8,590 nucleotides of DNA from JBDHXE01 sp039810525 (GTDB lineage Bacteria; Bacteroidota; Ignavibacteria; Kapaibacteriales; UBA2268): the NCBI GenBank assembly GCA_039810525.1, contig JBDHXE010000102.1, forward strand, positions 1 through 8,590, in the 5' to 3' direction. Below, in pieces: positions 1 to 6,186 of this stretch (positions within the stretch are counted from its first letter, which is position 1; the number at the start of each line of letters is the position of its first letter). Below the pieces are notes generated by a model that saw nothing but the letters and a program-made list of their open reading frames with translations, made no database searches and had not been told where the DNA came from. The translations under genes and the position numbers were made by a program.

Positions 1-854
1 ATAGGTATTGTTTTGCCTGTCGCTTCACTTTTATATTCATCTTTTAAAACGACAAATTTGGAGGCAGTAGCTGCCATAAGATATGTTGTAATTTTATGTT
101 TTTTGTCATTCCATACAAATGTAATATTATTAGAATTAACACCTTGTTCTATTAATGTATCTTCTAATATTCCGTTAGATACTGCTACATATCCTTCTGG
201 TACTTTGACTGATATTTTAGCAAAGGCTTTATCATTAGGTATATCATTACATGGCATCCAATATCTTGCTAGTTCAGGCTCTGAGAATGTAGCAGCTAAT
301 TTTTCGTAGTTATAATATTCATTATTTCCAAACTTCACTTTACCTTTTGGATAAAGATAAAATCCATTATCTATTTCATCTGAATTATGGTAATATATAA
401 TTACTGAATATGGTTTTAACATTTGCAAATTATTTTGAAATACAATTGTTAGTTCGCCATTATTGAGACTATAATCTACTATTGTATTATTAAGCACAGA
501 GATACTATCTATTACTAAATTAACGGCATTCAATTTAATTGATTTAGATTGATTAAGTAATTGAAATGTAATTTTTTGAATACCGTGGTAAATTTTATTC
601 TCAAGTAATGTATCAGCTCCAGATAATACACTTGTCCAATCAAGGAACAAATCATAATTTAAAACATCTAAATTACTATCAAGTGCGCTGTTCAATAAGT
701 GCTCATCTGATTTGTTTAGGGACTTATTATAATGACTACAAGCAGGGATATTATTTTTACAAATTTTATACTCATCATTTAATAAGTATTCTGGTAATTC
801 TGCATAGACTTGGCTGAATAGCATAAGGGTAAGCATCAAGTAAAGACTTTTCAT
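1..854 (-). CDS. Secreted M1-family metallopeptidase (aminopeptidase N-like), N-terminal part
   Basis: The reading frame is open from an ATG at 854 to the left edge (284 codons plus two bases), so the C-terminal part is missing. Residues 1-18 form a Sec signal peptide: M-K-S, a hydrophobic core, then V-Y-A before E19. From about residue 63 the protein resembles the N-terminal beta domain of M1 peptidases. The strongest match is around residues 192-230, with ARYWMPCNDIPNDKAFAKIS followed by VPEGYVAVSNGIL, the family pattern 'AR.wfPC.D.P..KA...v.vP.gy.avSNG.L'. TTYLMAATASKFVV follows at 256-269. The zinc site (HExxH...E) and the GAMEN-type exopeptidase motif lie beyond the window, so catalysis cannot be checked. 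In this family the enzyme removes N-terminal amino acids; the signal peptide places it in the periplasm, on the surface or outside. An AGGA lies 7 nt before the ATG. It sits 75 nt downstream of the transporter gene on the same strand and could be co-transcribed with it. A T9SS tail may lie off-window. Confidence 0.88.
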   Translation of the reverse strand, partial: MKSLYLMLTLMLFSQVYAELPEYLLNDEYKICKNNIPACSHYNKSLNKSDEHLLNSALDSNLDVLNYDLFLDWTSVLSGADTLLENKIYHGIQKITFQLLNQSKSIKLNAVNLVIDSISVLNNTIVDYSLNNGELTIVFQNNLQMLKPYSVIIYYHNSDEIDNGFYLYPKGKVKFGNNEYYNYEKLAATFSEPELARYWMPCNDIPNDKAFAKISVKVPEGYVAVSNGILEDTLIEQGVNSNNITFVWNDKKHKITTYLMAATASKFVVLKDEYKSEATGKTIP

Positions 855-929
855 ATTGGCATCCTAATTAAATATTATAATATCTATTATTTTGTAAAAA
901 TAAGGATAATTTTAGAATAATTTAATTAT

Positions 930-1817
930 TTAAAATAGGAATAAAATAGCAATACCTGACACAGCTATAATTGAACCAATCAATGAAATAGTGCTAATTT
1001 TCTCTTTATAAAAGTATTTTGAAATAGGTATTATCATAATTGGAATGGTGGACATAAGTGTAGCAGCTATACCTACACTAGTATGCTCTAATGCTACGAA
1101 ACTTAGAGTAATACCAAGATAGGGCCCAATAAAAGCACCTAATGCAACTAATTTAAGTGATTTTTTATCTTTCAAATAGAATTTAACGGGATTTTTGTAT
1201 CTACCGAAACTCATAGAAATTAATATCATAATAATTGCGGCAGTGCTAATACGAATAAGTGTAGCAGCAAAACAATGCAACTCTCCGTATTGAAAAGCCA
1301 TTTTGGCAATTACTAAACCTACCCCCTGCCCTACAGCAGACATTAGTCCCCAAAATAGCCCTTTTGAATTAAATTGAAATTGATTAGTATTAATTTTCTT
1401 TTCAAAAGCTACTAAAGCTACTCCACATATAGTTATAATAATCCCAATGATAGTATTAAGCCCTAATGATTCTCCTAAAATTAAGTAGCTAAAAATAGCT
1501 GCAATCCCCGGATTCGTAGAATATAAAAGCATTGTATATCTGGGGCCAATTTCGGAAAATGAATTAAATAATGAAGTATCTCCAATAATAAGTCCTGTAA
1601 TACCAGATAATGCTAATAAAATAATTTGCTGAGGATTTAGAAATATATTGATTTGTAATATAATTATAGTGATAACTAAATATAAAATAGCCATAAGCAT
1701 TCTATCAATATTAAGCTGAATAGAGCCAATCCTAATAGAAGCAGCAGTAAAAATAATAGAAGAATTAGTCCAAAGAAAAGCAGTAAATAACGCTGACAAC
1801 TCACCAAAAAAAATCAT
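930..1817 (-). CDS. EamA/DMT-superfamily transporter, ten-helix inner-membrane protein
   Basis: The 295-residue protein is almost entirely hydrophobic helices joined by short loops, the usual length for the ten-TM drug/metabolite transporter fold. Two EamA repeats are visible: residues 1 to about 140 and about 150-295. Each ends in the typical signature, E-x(n)-G-hydrophobic: GESLGLNTIIGIIITICGVA near 112-133, and KEKISTISLIGSIIAVSGIA near 270-290. A charged cytoplasmic loop rich in K/R (about 205-222) lies in the second half. Substrates in this family include amino acids, nucleosides, sugars and drugs and cannot be read from the sequence; export is the common direction. The ATG at 1817 is preceded by a strong GGGAGGGGAG about 10 nt away, so the start is well supported. 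It is divergent from rplM, with the M1 peptidase gene downstream. Its leader is G-rich and is treated separately. Confidence 0.9.
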   Translation of the reverse strand: MIFFGELSALFTAFLWTNSSIIFTAASIRIGSIQLNIDRMLMAILYLVITIIILQINIFLNPQQIILLALSGITGLIIGDTSLFNSFSEIGPRYTMLLYSTNPGIAAIFSYLILGESLGLNTIIGIIITICGVALVAFEKKINTNQFQFNSKGLFWGLMSAVGQGVGLVIAKMAFQYGELHCFAATLIRISTAAIIMILISMSFGRYKNPVKFYLKDKKSLKLVALGAFIGPYLGITLSFVALEHTSVGIAATLMSTIPIMIIPISKYFYKEKISTISLIGSIIAVSGIAILFLF

Positions 1818-1829
1818 ATATTATAGTCT

Positions 1830-1937
1830 CCCCTCCCACCCTATCCACTTGTTAGAATTTCTTGCGGGGTATATTTCTTTTCATTCCCCAAAACAACCAC
1901 CCCCAACGAATGCGTAATTAGACATAGAGCAAATATA
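1830..1937 (-). promoter_or_regulatory. G-rich 5' leader of the EamA transporter with candidate promoter element
   Basis: On the minus strand TATATTTG (1937-1930) matches the Bacteroidota -7 consensus TAnnTTTG; no -33 TTTG is seen at the right distance, so the promoter call is weak. If used, it gives a leader of about 105 nt. That leader has G tracts at 1904-1900 (GGGGG), 1889-1886 (GGGG) and 1840-1830 (GGGTGGGAGGGG, including the ribosome binding site) within otherwise AT-rich DNA. CATTC (1912-1908) can pair with GAATG (1886-1882) around a G/U-rich loop. A single C tract (CCCC, 1869-1866) could pair either with the upstream GGGG or with the GGGG of the ribosome binding site. I do not recognise a known riboswitch class. 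The regulatory role is inference. Confidence 0.3.
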
Positions 1938-2007
1938 ATAAATAAAAATATTAGAATCTAATAATTAATATTTGGCAAAGTAAAAAAAATCAAGTATTTT
2001 TGTAAAC

Positions 2008-2022
2008 TATATTTGTTATAAT
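2008..2022 (+). promoter_or_regulatory. Candidate promoter of the rplM operon
   Basis: Two overlapping -10-like elements lie 23-37 nt before the rplM start: TATATTTG at 2008-2015, an exact match to the Bacteroidota TAnnTTTG box, and TATAAT at 2017-2022, an exact match to the sigma70-type -10. Neither has a convincing upstream partner: TTTG ends at 2002, too close for a -33 element, and there is no TTGACA. Which one is used cannot be decided from sequence. Either gives a short leader for the ribosomal operon. Confidence 0.4.
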
Positions 2023-2034
2023 GGATTAATTAAT

Positions 2035-2038
2035 GGAG
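2035..2038 (+). promoter_or_regulatory. Ribosome binding site deciding the GTG start of rplM
   Basis: GGAG sits 6 nt before the GTG at 2045. The in-frame ATG at 2033 overlaps this site and is followed after two codons by TAG (2042-2044), so it cannot be the start of L13. The next in-frame ATG (residue 28) lies inside the conserved domain. Confidence 0.7.
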
Positions 2039-2044
2039 ATTTAG

Positions 2045-2497
2045 GTGGAACCATCTGCTAAGTTCACAAAATCTTACAGAAAAGAAGATGTTCAAAGAAA
2101 ATGGTGGGTAATAGATGCCGCTGAAATGACAGTAGGCCGCTTATCTACACAAGTAGCAACTCTTCTGCGTGGGAAACATAAAGCAATATTCACACCCCAT
2201 GTGGATACTGGAGATTTTGTAATCGTGATTAATGCCGATAAAGTAATTATGGAAGGCAAAAGAGTAGAGATGAAAGAATATTTCAGTCACTCTGGCTATC
2301 CGGGCGGTGTTAAAATAGAAAAGTTTAAAGATTTGTTAGCAACAAATCCTGCTAAAATTATCGAGCATTCTGTGAAGGGTATGTTGCCCAAAAATAGATT
2401 GGGTAGACAAATTGTGAAAAAATTGAAAGTATATGCTGGTGGTGAACACCCTCATATAGCTCAGCAACCTGAAAGTTATAATTTACAATATAAATAA
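2045..2497 (+). CDS. rplM: 50S ribosomal protein L13 (uL13)
   Basis: L13 is a large-subunit protein that binds 23S rRNA early in assembly. The 150-residue product has family hallmarks in order: WWVIDAAEMTVGRLSTQVA (20-38), LLRGKHKAIFTPHVDTGDFV (40-59), INADKV (62-67), and the signature HSVKGMLPKNRLGRQ (108-122) followed by VYAGGEHPH (129-137). The start is GTG, placed directly after a TAG codon and 6 nt after GGAG. The length is close to that of other L13 proteins. It is the first gene of the rplM-rpsI-rpsB-tsf-pyrH-frr cluster, with rpsI 16 nt downstream; rplM-rpsI pairing is nearly universal in bacteria. The TAG before the start is odd and is listed as a finding. Confidence 0.97.
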   Translation: MEPSAKFTKSYRKEDVQRKWWVIDAAEMTVGRLSTQVATLLRGKHKAIFTPHVDTGDFVIVINADKVIMEGKRVEMKEYFSHSGYPGGVKIEKFKDLLATNPAKIIEHSVKGMLPKNRLGRQIVKKLKVYAGGEHPHIAQQPESYNLQYK

Positions 2498-2513
2498 TTA
2501 AATTGAGGAATTA

Positions 2514-2903
2514 ATGAAAACATACTCAGCAACTGGAAGAAGAAAAACATCTATTGCACAAGTTAGATTGTTATCTCCTGGTACAGGTAAGTTCCTTGTA
2601 AATAATCGAGAGCTTGAAAACTATTTCCCCGTAGAATTAAATAGAAATGAAGCAGCACGCCCACTTACAACTGTAGAAATGTTTGGTAAATTTGATGTAT
2701 CAGTTAGTGTATGTGGTGGTGGATACAATGGCCAGACAGGTGCAATCCAACTTGGTATAGCAAGAGCTCTGGTAGAATTTGATGAAGAATTAAAATCAAA
2801 ATTACGTCAAGGTGGTTTTTTAACTCGTGACCCAAGAATGGTAGAGCGTAAGAAATACGGACAAAAGAAAGCTCGTAAACGCTTCCAATTCTCTAAACGT
2901 TAA
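2514..2903 (+). CDS. rpsI: 30S ribosomal protein S9 (uS9)
   Basis: S9 is a small-subunit head protein whose C-terminal tail reaches the P-site tRNA. The 129-residue product has GRRKTSIAQVRL (8-19), the central glycine-rich GGGYNGQTGAIQLGIARAL (68-86), and the basic C-terminus RKKYGQKKARKRFQFSKR, ending in the invariant S-K-R that contacts tRNA. Length and motifs are normal. The ATG at 2514 is preceded by GAGG at 2505-2508. It follows rplM by 16 nt and is surely co-transcribed with it. A T-rich stretch follows, which may partly terminate the two-gene transcript before rpsB. Confidence 0.97.
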   Translation: MKTYSATGRRKTSIAQVRLLSPGTGKFLVNNRELENYFPVELNRNEAARPLTTVEMFGKFDVSVSVCGGGYNGQTGAIQLGIARALVEFDEELKSKLRQGGFLTRDPRMVERKKYGQKKARKRFQFSKR

Positions 2904-2904
2904 T

Positions 2905-2959
2905 CGAAGAATAGAAATTATACAAACGATATATTTTTTCGGTTTTTTTTATTTTTTTT
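2905..2959 (+). terminator. Weak terminator-like element after rpsI
   Basis: CGAAGAA (2905-2911) can pair with TTTTTCG (2935-2941) through 7 bp including one G-U, with a long loop of about 23 nt. It is followed by a T-rich run to 2959 broken only by one A. The stem is poor but the U-tract is strong. It could separate or attenuate rplM-rpsI transcription from rpsB. It may also simply be an AT-rich spacer. Confidence 0.3.
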
Positions 2960-2968
2960 AATTAATCA

Positions 2969-3022
2969 TGCAATTGGACTTGTTACGTGTGGCAATGCTT
3001 CGTATCAAGGTGGAAAATTGCA
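2969..3022 (+). ncRNA. Candidate structured leader RNA of rpsB
   Basis: The 54 nt fold into one long interrupted hairpin by exact complementarity: TGCAATT (2969-2975) with AATTGCA (3016-3022); CTTG (2979-2982) with CAAG (3006-3009); TACG (2984-2987) with CGTA (3001-3004). Between them lie an asymmetric internal loop (GGA opposite GTGGAA), a T-T mismatch and a 13-nt terminal loop rich in G and C. That makes 15 Watson-Crick pairs. It sits 35 nt before the rpsB start, where ribosomal-protein autoregulatory leaders are found (S2 represses rpsB-tsf in E. coli through such a leader). The fold is seen in the sequence; the role as an S2-binding leader is inferred. I cannot assign it to a known RNA family. 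Confidence 0.5.
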
Positions 3023-3044
3023 GATGTACAACATTTAAATATTT

Positions 3045-3048
3045 GGAG
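3045..3048 (+). promoter_or_regulatory. Ribosome binding site deciding the rpsB start
   Basis: GGAG lies 9 nt before the ATG at 3058, where S2 homology begins. The frame is open 30 codons further upstream to an ATG at 2968. That extension has no S2 similarity, has no ribosome binding site and would run through the leader hairpin. Confidence 0.75.
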
Positions 3049-3057
3049 TTTTTTATT

Positions 3058-3966
3058 ATGGAACTTAAAGTTTCCTTAGAAGCACTTCTAGAATCTGGCG
3101 CTCATTTCGGCCATTTAACACGCCGTTGGAACCCTAAAATGGGTCAATATATATTTATGGAACGCAACGGTATCCATATAATTGATCTACGTAAAACACA
3201 AGTACTATTAGATATTGCTAGACAAGCTGCTGGCGAAATAACTGCTACAGGCAGACATATATTATTAGTAGGTACCAAGCCACAAGCTAAACAAGCTATT
3301 GAAGAGCAAGCTACAAGAGCTGGCATTAACTATGTGTGCGAAAGATGGCTTGGAGGTATGCTTACTAACTTTTCTACTATTAGAAAAAGTATAAAAAGAT
3401 TGAATGCTATTGATAAGATGGAAGTCGATGGTACTTTCGAAAAGATTACTAAAAAGGAAAGATTATTAGTAAATAGAGAAAGAGAACGTTTACGTAAAGT
3501 ATTCGGTGGTATTGAGACAATGACACGCCTACCGGGTGCGATATTTGTAGTAGATATTAAAAAAGAACATTTAGCTATTAAAGAAGCAAAATTATTAGGA
3601 ATACCTGTAATTGCTATTGTAGATACTAATACAGATCCTGATCTGATTGATTTCCCTATCCCTGCTAATGACGATTCTGTTAAAACAATTGAATTAATTA
3701 CTAAAGTAATGGCTGATGCTATTATGGAAGGTAATGCAATATCAAAAACTAGAATGGCTGAATTAGGTGCTGAAGGCGAACGTTTGGATAAAGAAGGCGA
3801 ATTCGAAGCTGATGATGATAAGAATAAAAGACGTATGCGTGAGAGAAGACCAAGAAGAAATGACAATAAACGCCCTAATGCTCCCCATTTTGATAAAAAA
3901 GAAGCAACTAACGAAGATCAAACAGCTACTGCAGTTGTAAATAGCTCTGAAGTAGCAAATAATTAA
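3058..3966 (+). CDS. rpsB: 30S ribosomal protein S2 (uS2) with a long charged C-terminal tail
   Basis: S2 joins the 30S subunit late and helps anchor S1-like mRNA-binding functions. Starting at ATG 3058 the protein has 302 residues. Motifs in order: LLESGAHFGHLTRRWNPKM (10-28), IFMERNGIHIIDLRKT (32-47), ILLVGTKPQA (68-77), YVCERWLGGMLTNFSTI (92-108), LPGAIFVVDIKKEHLAIKEA (158-177) and IVDTNTDPDLIDFPIPANDD (187-206). The core ends near residue 228. The remaining 75 or so residues form a low-complexity tail with acidic (EFEADDDK), strongly basic (RRMRERRPRR) and N/T/A-rich parts, longer than E. coli S2 (241 residues). The start was chosen by homology and the GGAG at 3045. It lies 38 nt before tsf, the classic rpsB-tsf pair. 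Regulation by the leader at 2969-3022 is likely but inferred. Confidence 0.96.
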   Translation: MELKVSLEALLESGAHFGHLTRRWNPKMGQYIFMERNGIHIIDLRKTQVLLDIARQAAGEITATGRHILLVGTKPQAKQAIEEQATRAGINYVCERWLGGMLTNFSTIRKSIKRLNAIDKMEVDGTFEKITKKERLLVNRERERLRKVFGGIETMTRLPGAIFVVDIKKEHLAIKEAKLLGIPVIAIVDTNTDPDLIDFPIPANDDSVKTIELITKVMADAIMEGNAISKTRMAELGAEGERLDKEGEFEADDDKNKRRMRERRPRRNDNKRPNAPHFDKKEATNEDQTATAVVNSSEVANN

Positions 3967-4004
3967 TAAAATAAATTGTAATATATTAATAGAGAAAAAA
4001 TAAT

Positions 4005-4868
4005 ATGGCTGATATTAGTCCTTCACAAGTTAAAGAGTTAAGAGATAAGACCGGTGCTGGTATGGCTGATTGCAAAAAAGCTCTTGTAGAATCAGATGGA
4101 GATATGAATACTGCAATCGAAATACTTAGAAAGAAAGGTGCAGCATCTGCTGCAAAAAGAGCTGATAAAGAAGCGAATGAAGGAGTTATCTCTTCAAAGA
4201 TTTCTGATGATAAAAAAATAGCTTCTTTGGTAGAAATAGTATGCGAAACTGACTTCGTTGCTCGTAATTCAGAGTTTGATACCTTTGTAAATAGCGTAGC
4301 AGATGCAATCTTAGCAAACGATGTAAGCACTGTAGAAGATGTATTAAATTTATCAATTGGTAATGATACTATCCAAGGTGTTTATAACGAAATTTTAGCG
4401 AAATTTAGCGAAAGAATTGAAATTCGTAGATTTGTAAGATTAACTAGCAATGGTACTATCGCAAGTTATATCCATGCAGGTAACAAGTTAGGCGTAATGT
4501 TAGAAATTAATGCTCCTAATTTAAATGATGAAGCATATAGTTTGCTTAAAGATATTACTATGCAAGTAGCAGCTATGAATCCACAATTCATTTCAAGAGA
4601 ATATGTAGATAATACTACTTTAGAAAAGGAAGTTGAAATATACAAACAACAGGCAATCGAATCAGGCAAAAAAGCCGATATTGCTGAGAAGATAGCTCAA
4701 GGTAGATTAGAAAAATTCTATACAGAGAACTGTCTTGTAGAGCAAACATTTGTAAAAGATCCTTCAATTACTATTAGTGATGTATTAAAGAAAATTTCTG
4801 AATTGACTGGTGTTGAAGTTATTATTACTAAAATGTTAAGATTCGCTCTTGGTGAATCTCAATCATAA
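4005..4868 (+). CDS. tsf: Translation elongation factor Ts
   Basis: EF-Ts is the nucleotide exchange factor that removes GDP from EF-Tu in the cytoplasm. The 287-residue product has an N-terminal UBA-like domain (1-55) with VKELRDKTGAGMADCKKAL and ESDGDMNTAIEILRKKG, then AKRADKEANEG (50-60). The EF-Tu-contacting TDFVARN (82-88) follows. The dimerisation/core region includes YIHAGNKLGVMLEI (155-168) and ITMQVAAMNPQFISRE (184-199), and a second core repeat runs to the C-terminus. Length and motifs are normal. The ATG at 4005 has only a weak purine stretch (AGAGA) about 9 nt upstream. It lies between rpsB (38 nt) and pyrH (6 nt) in the same transcript. Confidence 0.97.
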   Translation: MADISPSQVKELRDKTGAGMADCKKALVESDGDMNTAIEILRKKGAASAAKRADKEANEGVISSKISDDKKIASLVEIVCETDFVARNSEFDTFVNSVADAILANDVSTVEDVLNLSIGNDTIQGVYNEILAKFSERIEIRRFVRLTSNGTIASYIHAGNKLGVMLEINAPNLNDEAYSLLKDITMQVAAMNPQFISREYVDNTTLEKEVEIYKQQAIESGKKADIAEKIAQGRLEKFYTENCLVEQTFVKDPSITISDVLKKISELTGVEVIITKMLRFALGESQS

Positions 4869-4874
4869 AATACA

Positions 4875-5582
4875 ATGATAAGTTATAGAAGAATATTATT
4901 AAAACTTAGTGGTGAAGCTTTGATGGGCGATAGGCAATTTGGAATTGATCCTATTGTCCTCAAAACTTTTGCTAACGAAGTTGCCGAGGTATATAATTTA
5001 GGTGTTCAAATAGGCATTGTATTAGGTGGTGGTAATATTTTCCGAGGTATTCAATCTGCCGCTCATGGTATTGATAAGGTATCGGGTGATCAAATGGGTA
5101 TGTTGGCTACTGTTATTAATTCTATTGCTTTTCAGAATGCTCTCGAAGATTGTGGTGTACATACTAGATTGCAAACTGCTATTAAAATGGAACAGATAGC
5201 AGAACCGCTAATTAGAAGAAGAGCAATTAGGCATCTCGAAAAAAACAGAGTAGTACTATTTGGAGCTGGTACAGGCAATCCTTATTTTACTACTGATACT
5301 GCGGCTGTACTTAGAGCAATAGAAATAGAAGCTCAAGTAATTATTAAGGCTACTAAGGTAGATGGTGTATATGATTGCGACCCAGAAAAGAATCCTGCAG
5401 CTATAAAGTATGATGAGTTAAATTATAGAACTGTCATTGAAAAGGATTTAAGAGTGATGGATCAGACTGCCATTACTTTGTGTGCTGAAAATAAATTACC
5501 TATTTCTGTGATTAATATTAATGAAAGAGGTAATTTGAAGAGATTAATTACTGGTGAGCAAATCGGTACTTTTATCAGATAA
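4875..5582 (+). CDS. pyrH: UMP kinase
   Basis: This enzyme phosphorylates UMP to UDP with ATP, an essential step of pyrimidine nucleotide synthesis; the bacterial type is a hexamer of the amino-acid-kinase fold. The 235-residue product shows KLSGEALMG (10-18, phosphate-binding start), GIVLGGGNIFRG (47-58), GDQMGMLATVINS (71-83), FGAGTGNPYFTTDTAA (129-144, UMP-binding), IKATKVDGVYDCDP (157-170) and VMDQTAI (194-200). Length is normal. The ATG at 4875 comes 6 nt after the tsf stop with no Shine-Dalgarno of its own, which suggests translational coupling to tsf. The frr start follows 22 nt after its stop, the widespread tsf-pyrH-frr order. Confidence 0.97.
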   Translation: MISYRRILLKLSGEALMGDRQFGIDPIVLKTFANEVAEVYNLGVQIGIVLGGGNIFRGIQSAAHGIDKVSGDQMGMLATVINSIAFQNALEDCGVHTRLQTAIKMEQIAEPLIRRRAIRHLEKNRVVLFGAGTGNPYFTTDTAAVLRAIEIEAQVIIKATKVDGVYDCDPEKNPAAIKYDELNYRTVIEKDLRVMDQTAITLCAENKLPISVININERGNLKRLITGEQIGTFIR

Positions 5583-5591
5583 GTTAATTTT

Positions 5592-5598
5592 AAGGAAG
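5592..5598 (+). promoter_or_regulatory. Ribosome binding site deciding the frr start
   Basis: AAGGAAG lies 6 nt before the ATG at 5605. This supports the 186-residue form over an upstream GTG at 5554, which would overlap the end of pyrH and add 17 residues unlike any ribosome recycling factor. Confidence 0.75.
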
Positions 5599-5604
5599 CT
5601 AAAT

Positions 5605-6165
5605 ATGTCAAATCAAGAAATCTATAAAAATACTAAAGAACAAATGAGTAAATCGGTTGAGGCTTTCAAAGTTCAATTGTCAAAAGTTAGAACTGGAAGA
5701 GCTTCGGCTGGTCTAATTGATGGTGTAAATGTTGATTATTATGGAGCAGCTACTCCTGTAAATCAAGTGGGCAGTGTTTCTATCCCTGATGCAAGAACTA
5801 TAATGATTCAGCCTTTTGACCGCTCTATAATCAATGATATTGAAAAAGCTATTAGAGCTGCAGATCTTGGGTTTAATCCACAAAATGATGGTACTGTAAT
5901 TAGAATACCTGTGCCACCATTGACTGAAGAACGTAGAAAAGAATTTGTAAAAATGTGCAAGAAATATGCAGAAGATTTTAAAGTAGCAGTAAGAAATGTA
6001 AGACGTGATAGTATTGATGAAGTAAAAAAAATGGAAAAAGATAAGCTTATCAATGAAGATGATAGAAAGCGTGCAGAAGATGAAGTACAAAAAATAACAG
6101 ATGAATTTGTAAAAAATATAGATACTATTTTAACTGCCAAAGAAAAAGAATTAATGGATGAATAA
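5605..6165 (+). CDS. frr: Ribosome recycling factor
   Basis: RRF splits the post-termination ribosome together with EF-G. The 186-residue product matches the family's usual 185 or so residues. Domain I parts are the N-terminal helix (1-28) with VRTGRA (28-33), then the C-terminal helices from LTEERRKEFVK (106-116), NVRRDSIDEVKK (131-142) and ITDEFVKNID to the end. Domain II, inserted at about 35-103, contains YYGAATPVNQVGSVSIPDAR (45-64) and FNPQNDGTVIRIPVPP (90-105). Start ATG 5605 is fixed by homology and a strong AAGGAAG. It is the last gene of the cluster; a clear intrinsic terminator begins 21 nt after its stop. Confidence 0.97.
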   Translation: MSNQEIYKNTKEQMSKSVEAFKVQLSKVRTGRASAGLIDGVNVDYYGAATPVNQVGSVSIPDARTIMIQPFDRSIINDIEKAIRAADLGFNPQNDGTVIRIPVPPLTEERRKEFVKMCKKYAEDFKVAVRNVRRDSIDEVKKMEKDKLINEDDRKRAEDEVQKITDEFVKNIDTILTAKEKELMDE

Positions 6166-6186
6166 TTAATATTTATTAATTTTGTT

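Noticed and set aside
13..309. Plus-strand 98-codon open frame at the left end
   Set aside because: It is antisense to the M1 peptidase, whose minus-strand translation has clear family motifs; the plus-strand product resembles nothing.
608..817. Plus-strand 69-codon open frame
   Set aside because: It is antisense to the signal peptide and N-terminus of the M1 peptidase and has no ribosome binding site.
860..862. Tiny ATG-CCA-ATA-TGA frame overlapping the M1 start on the minus strand
   Set aside because: It has three codons and lies between the ribosome binding site and the true ATG; most likely chance.
917..931. AT-only inverted repeat AATAATTTAATTATT at the end of the transporter gene
   Set aside because: The usable stem is only about 5 AT pairs with no following U-tract, too weak to call a terminator.
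2968..3057. N-terminal extension of S2 by 30 codons to an upstream ATG
   Set aside because: The extension has no S2 similarity, is rich in Cys/Arg/Leu, lacks a ribosome binding site and covers the leader hairpin; GGAG points to ATG 3058.
3330..3866. Minus-strand 178-codon open frame inside rpsB
   Set aside because: It is antisense to well-conserved S2 codons; its Ser/Ile/Leu-rich product is typical of an antisense shadow.
3986..4330. Minus-strand 114-codon open frame over the tsf start
   Set aside because: It is antisense to the conserved N-terminus of EF-Ts and has no independent support.
5554..5604. Earlier GTG start for frr overlapping pyrH
   Set aside because: RRF homology begins at ATG 5605, which has AAGGAAG 6 nt upstream and gives the standard 186-residue length.
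5713..6140. Two overlapping minus-strand open frames within frr
   Set aside because: Both are antisense to conserved RRF sequence; their Phe/Ile/Ser-rich products are composition artefacts.
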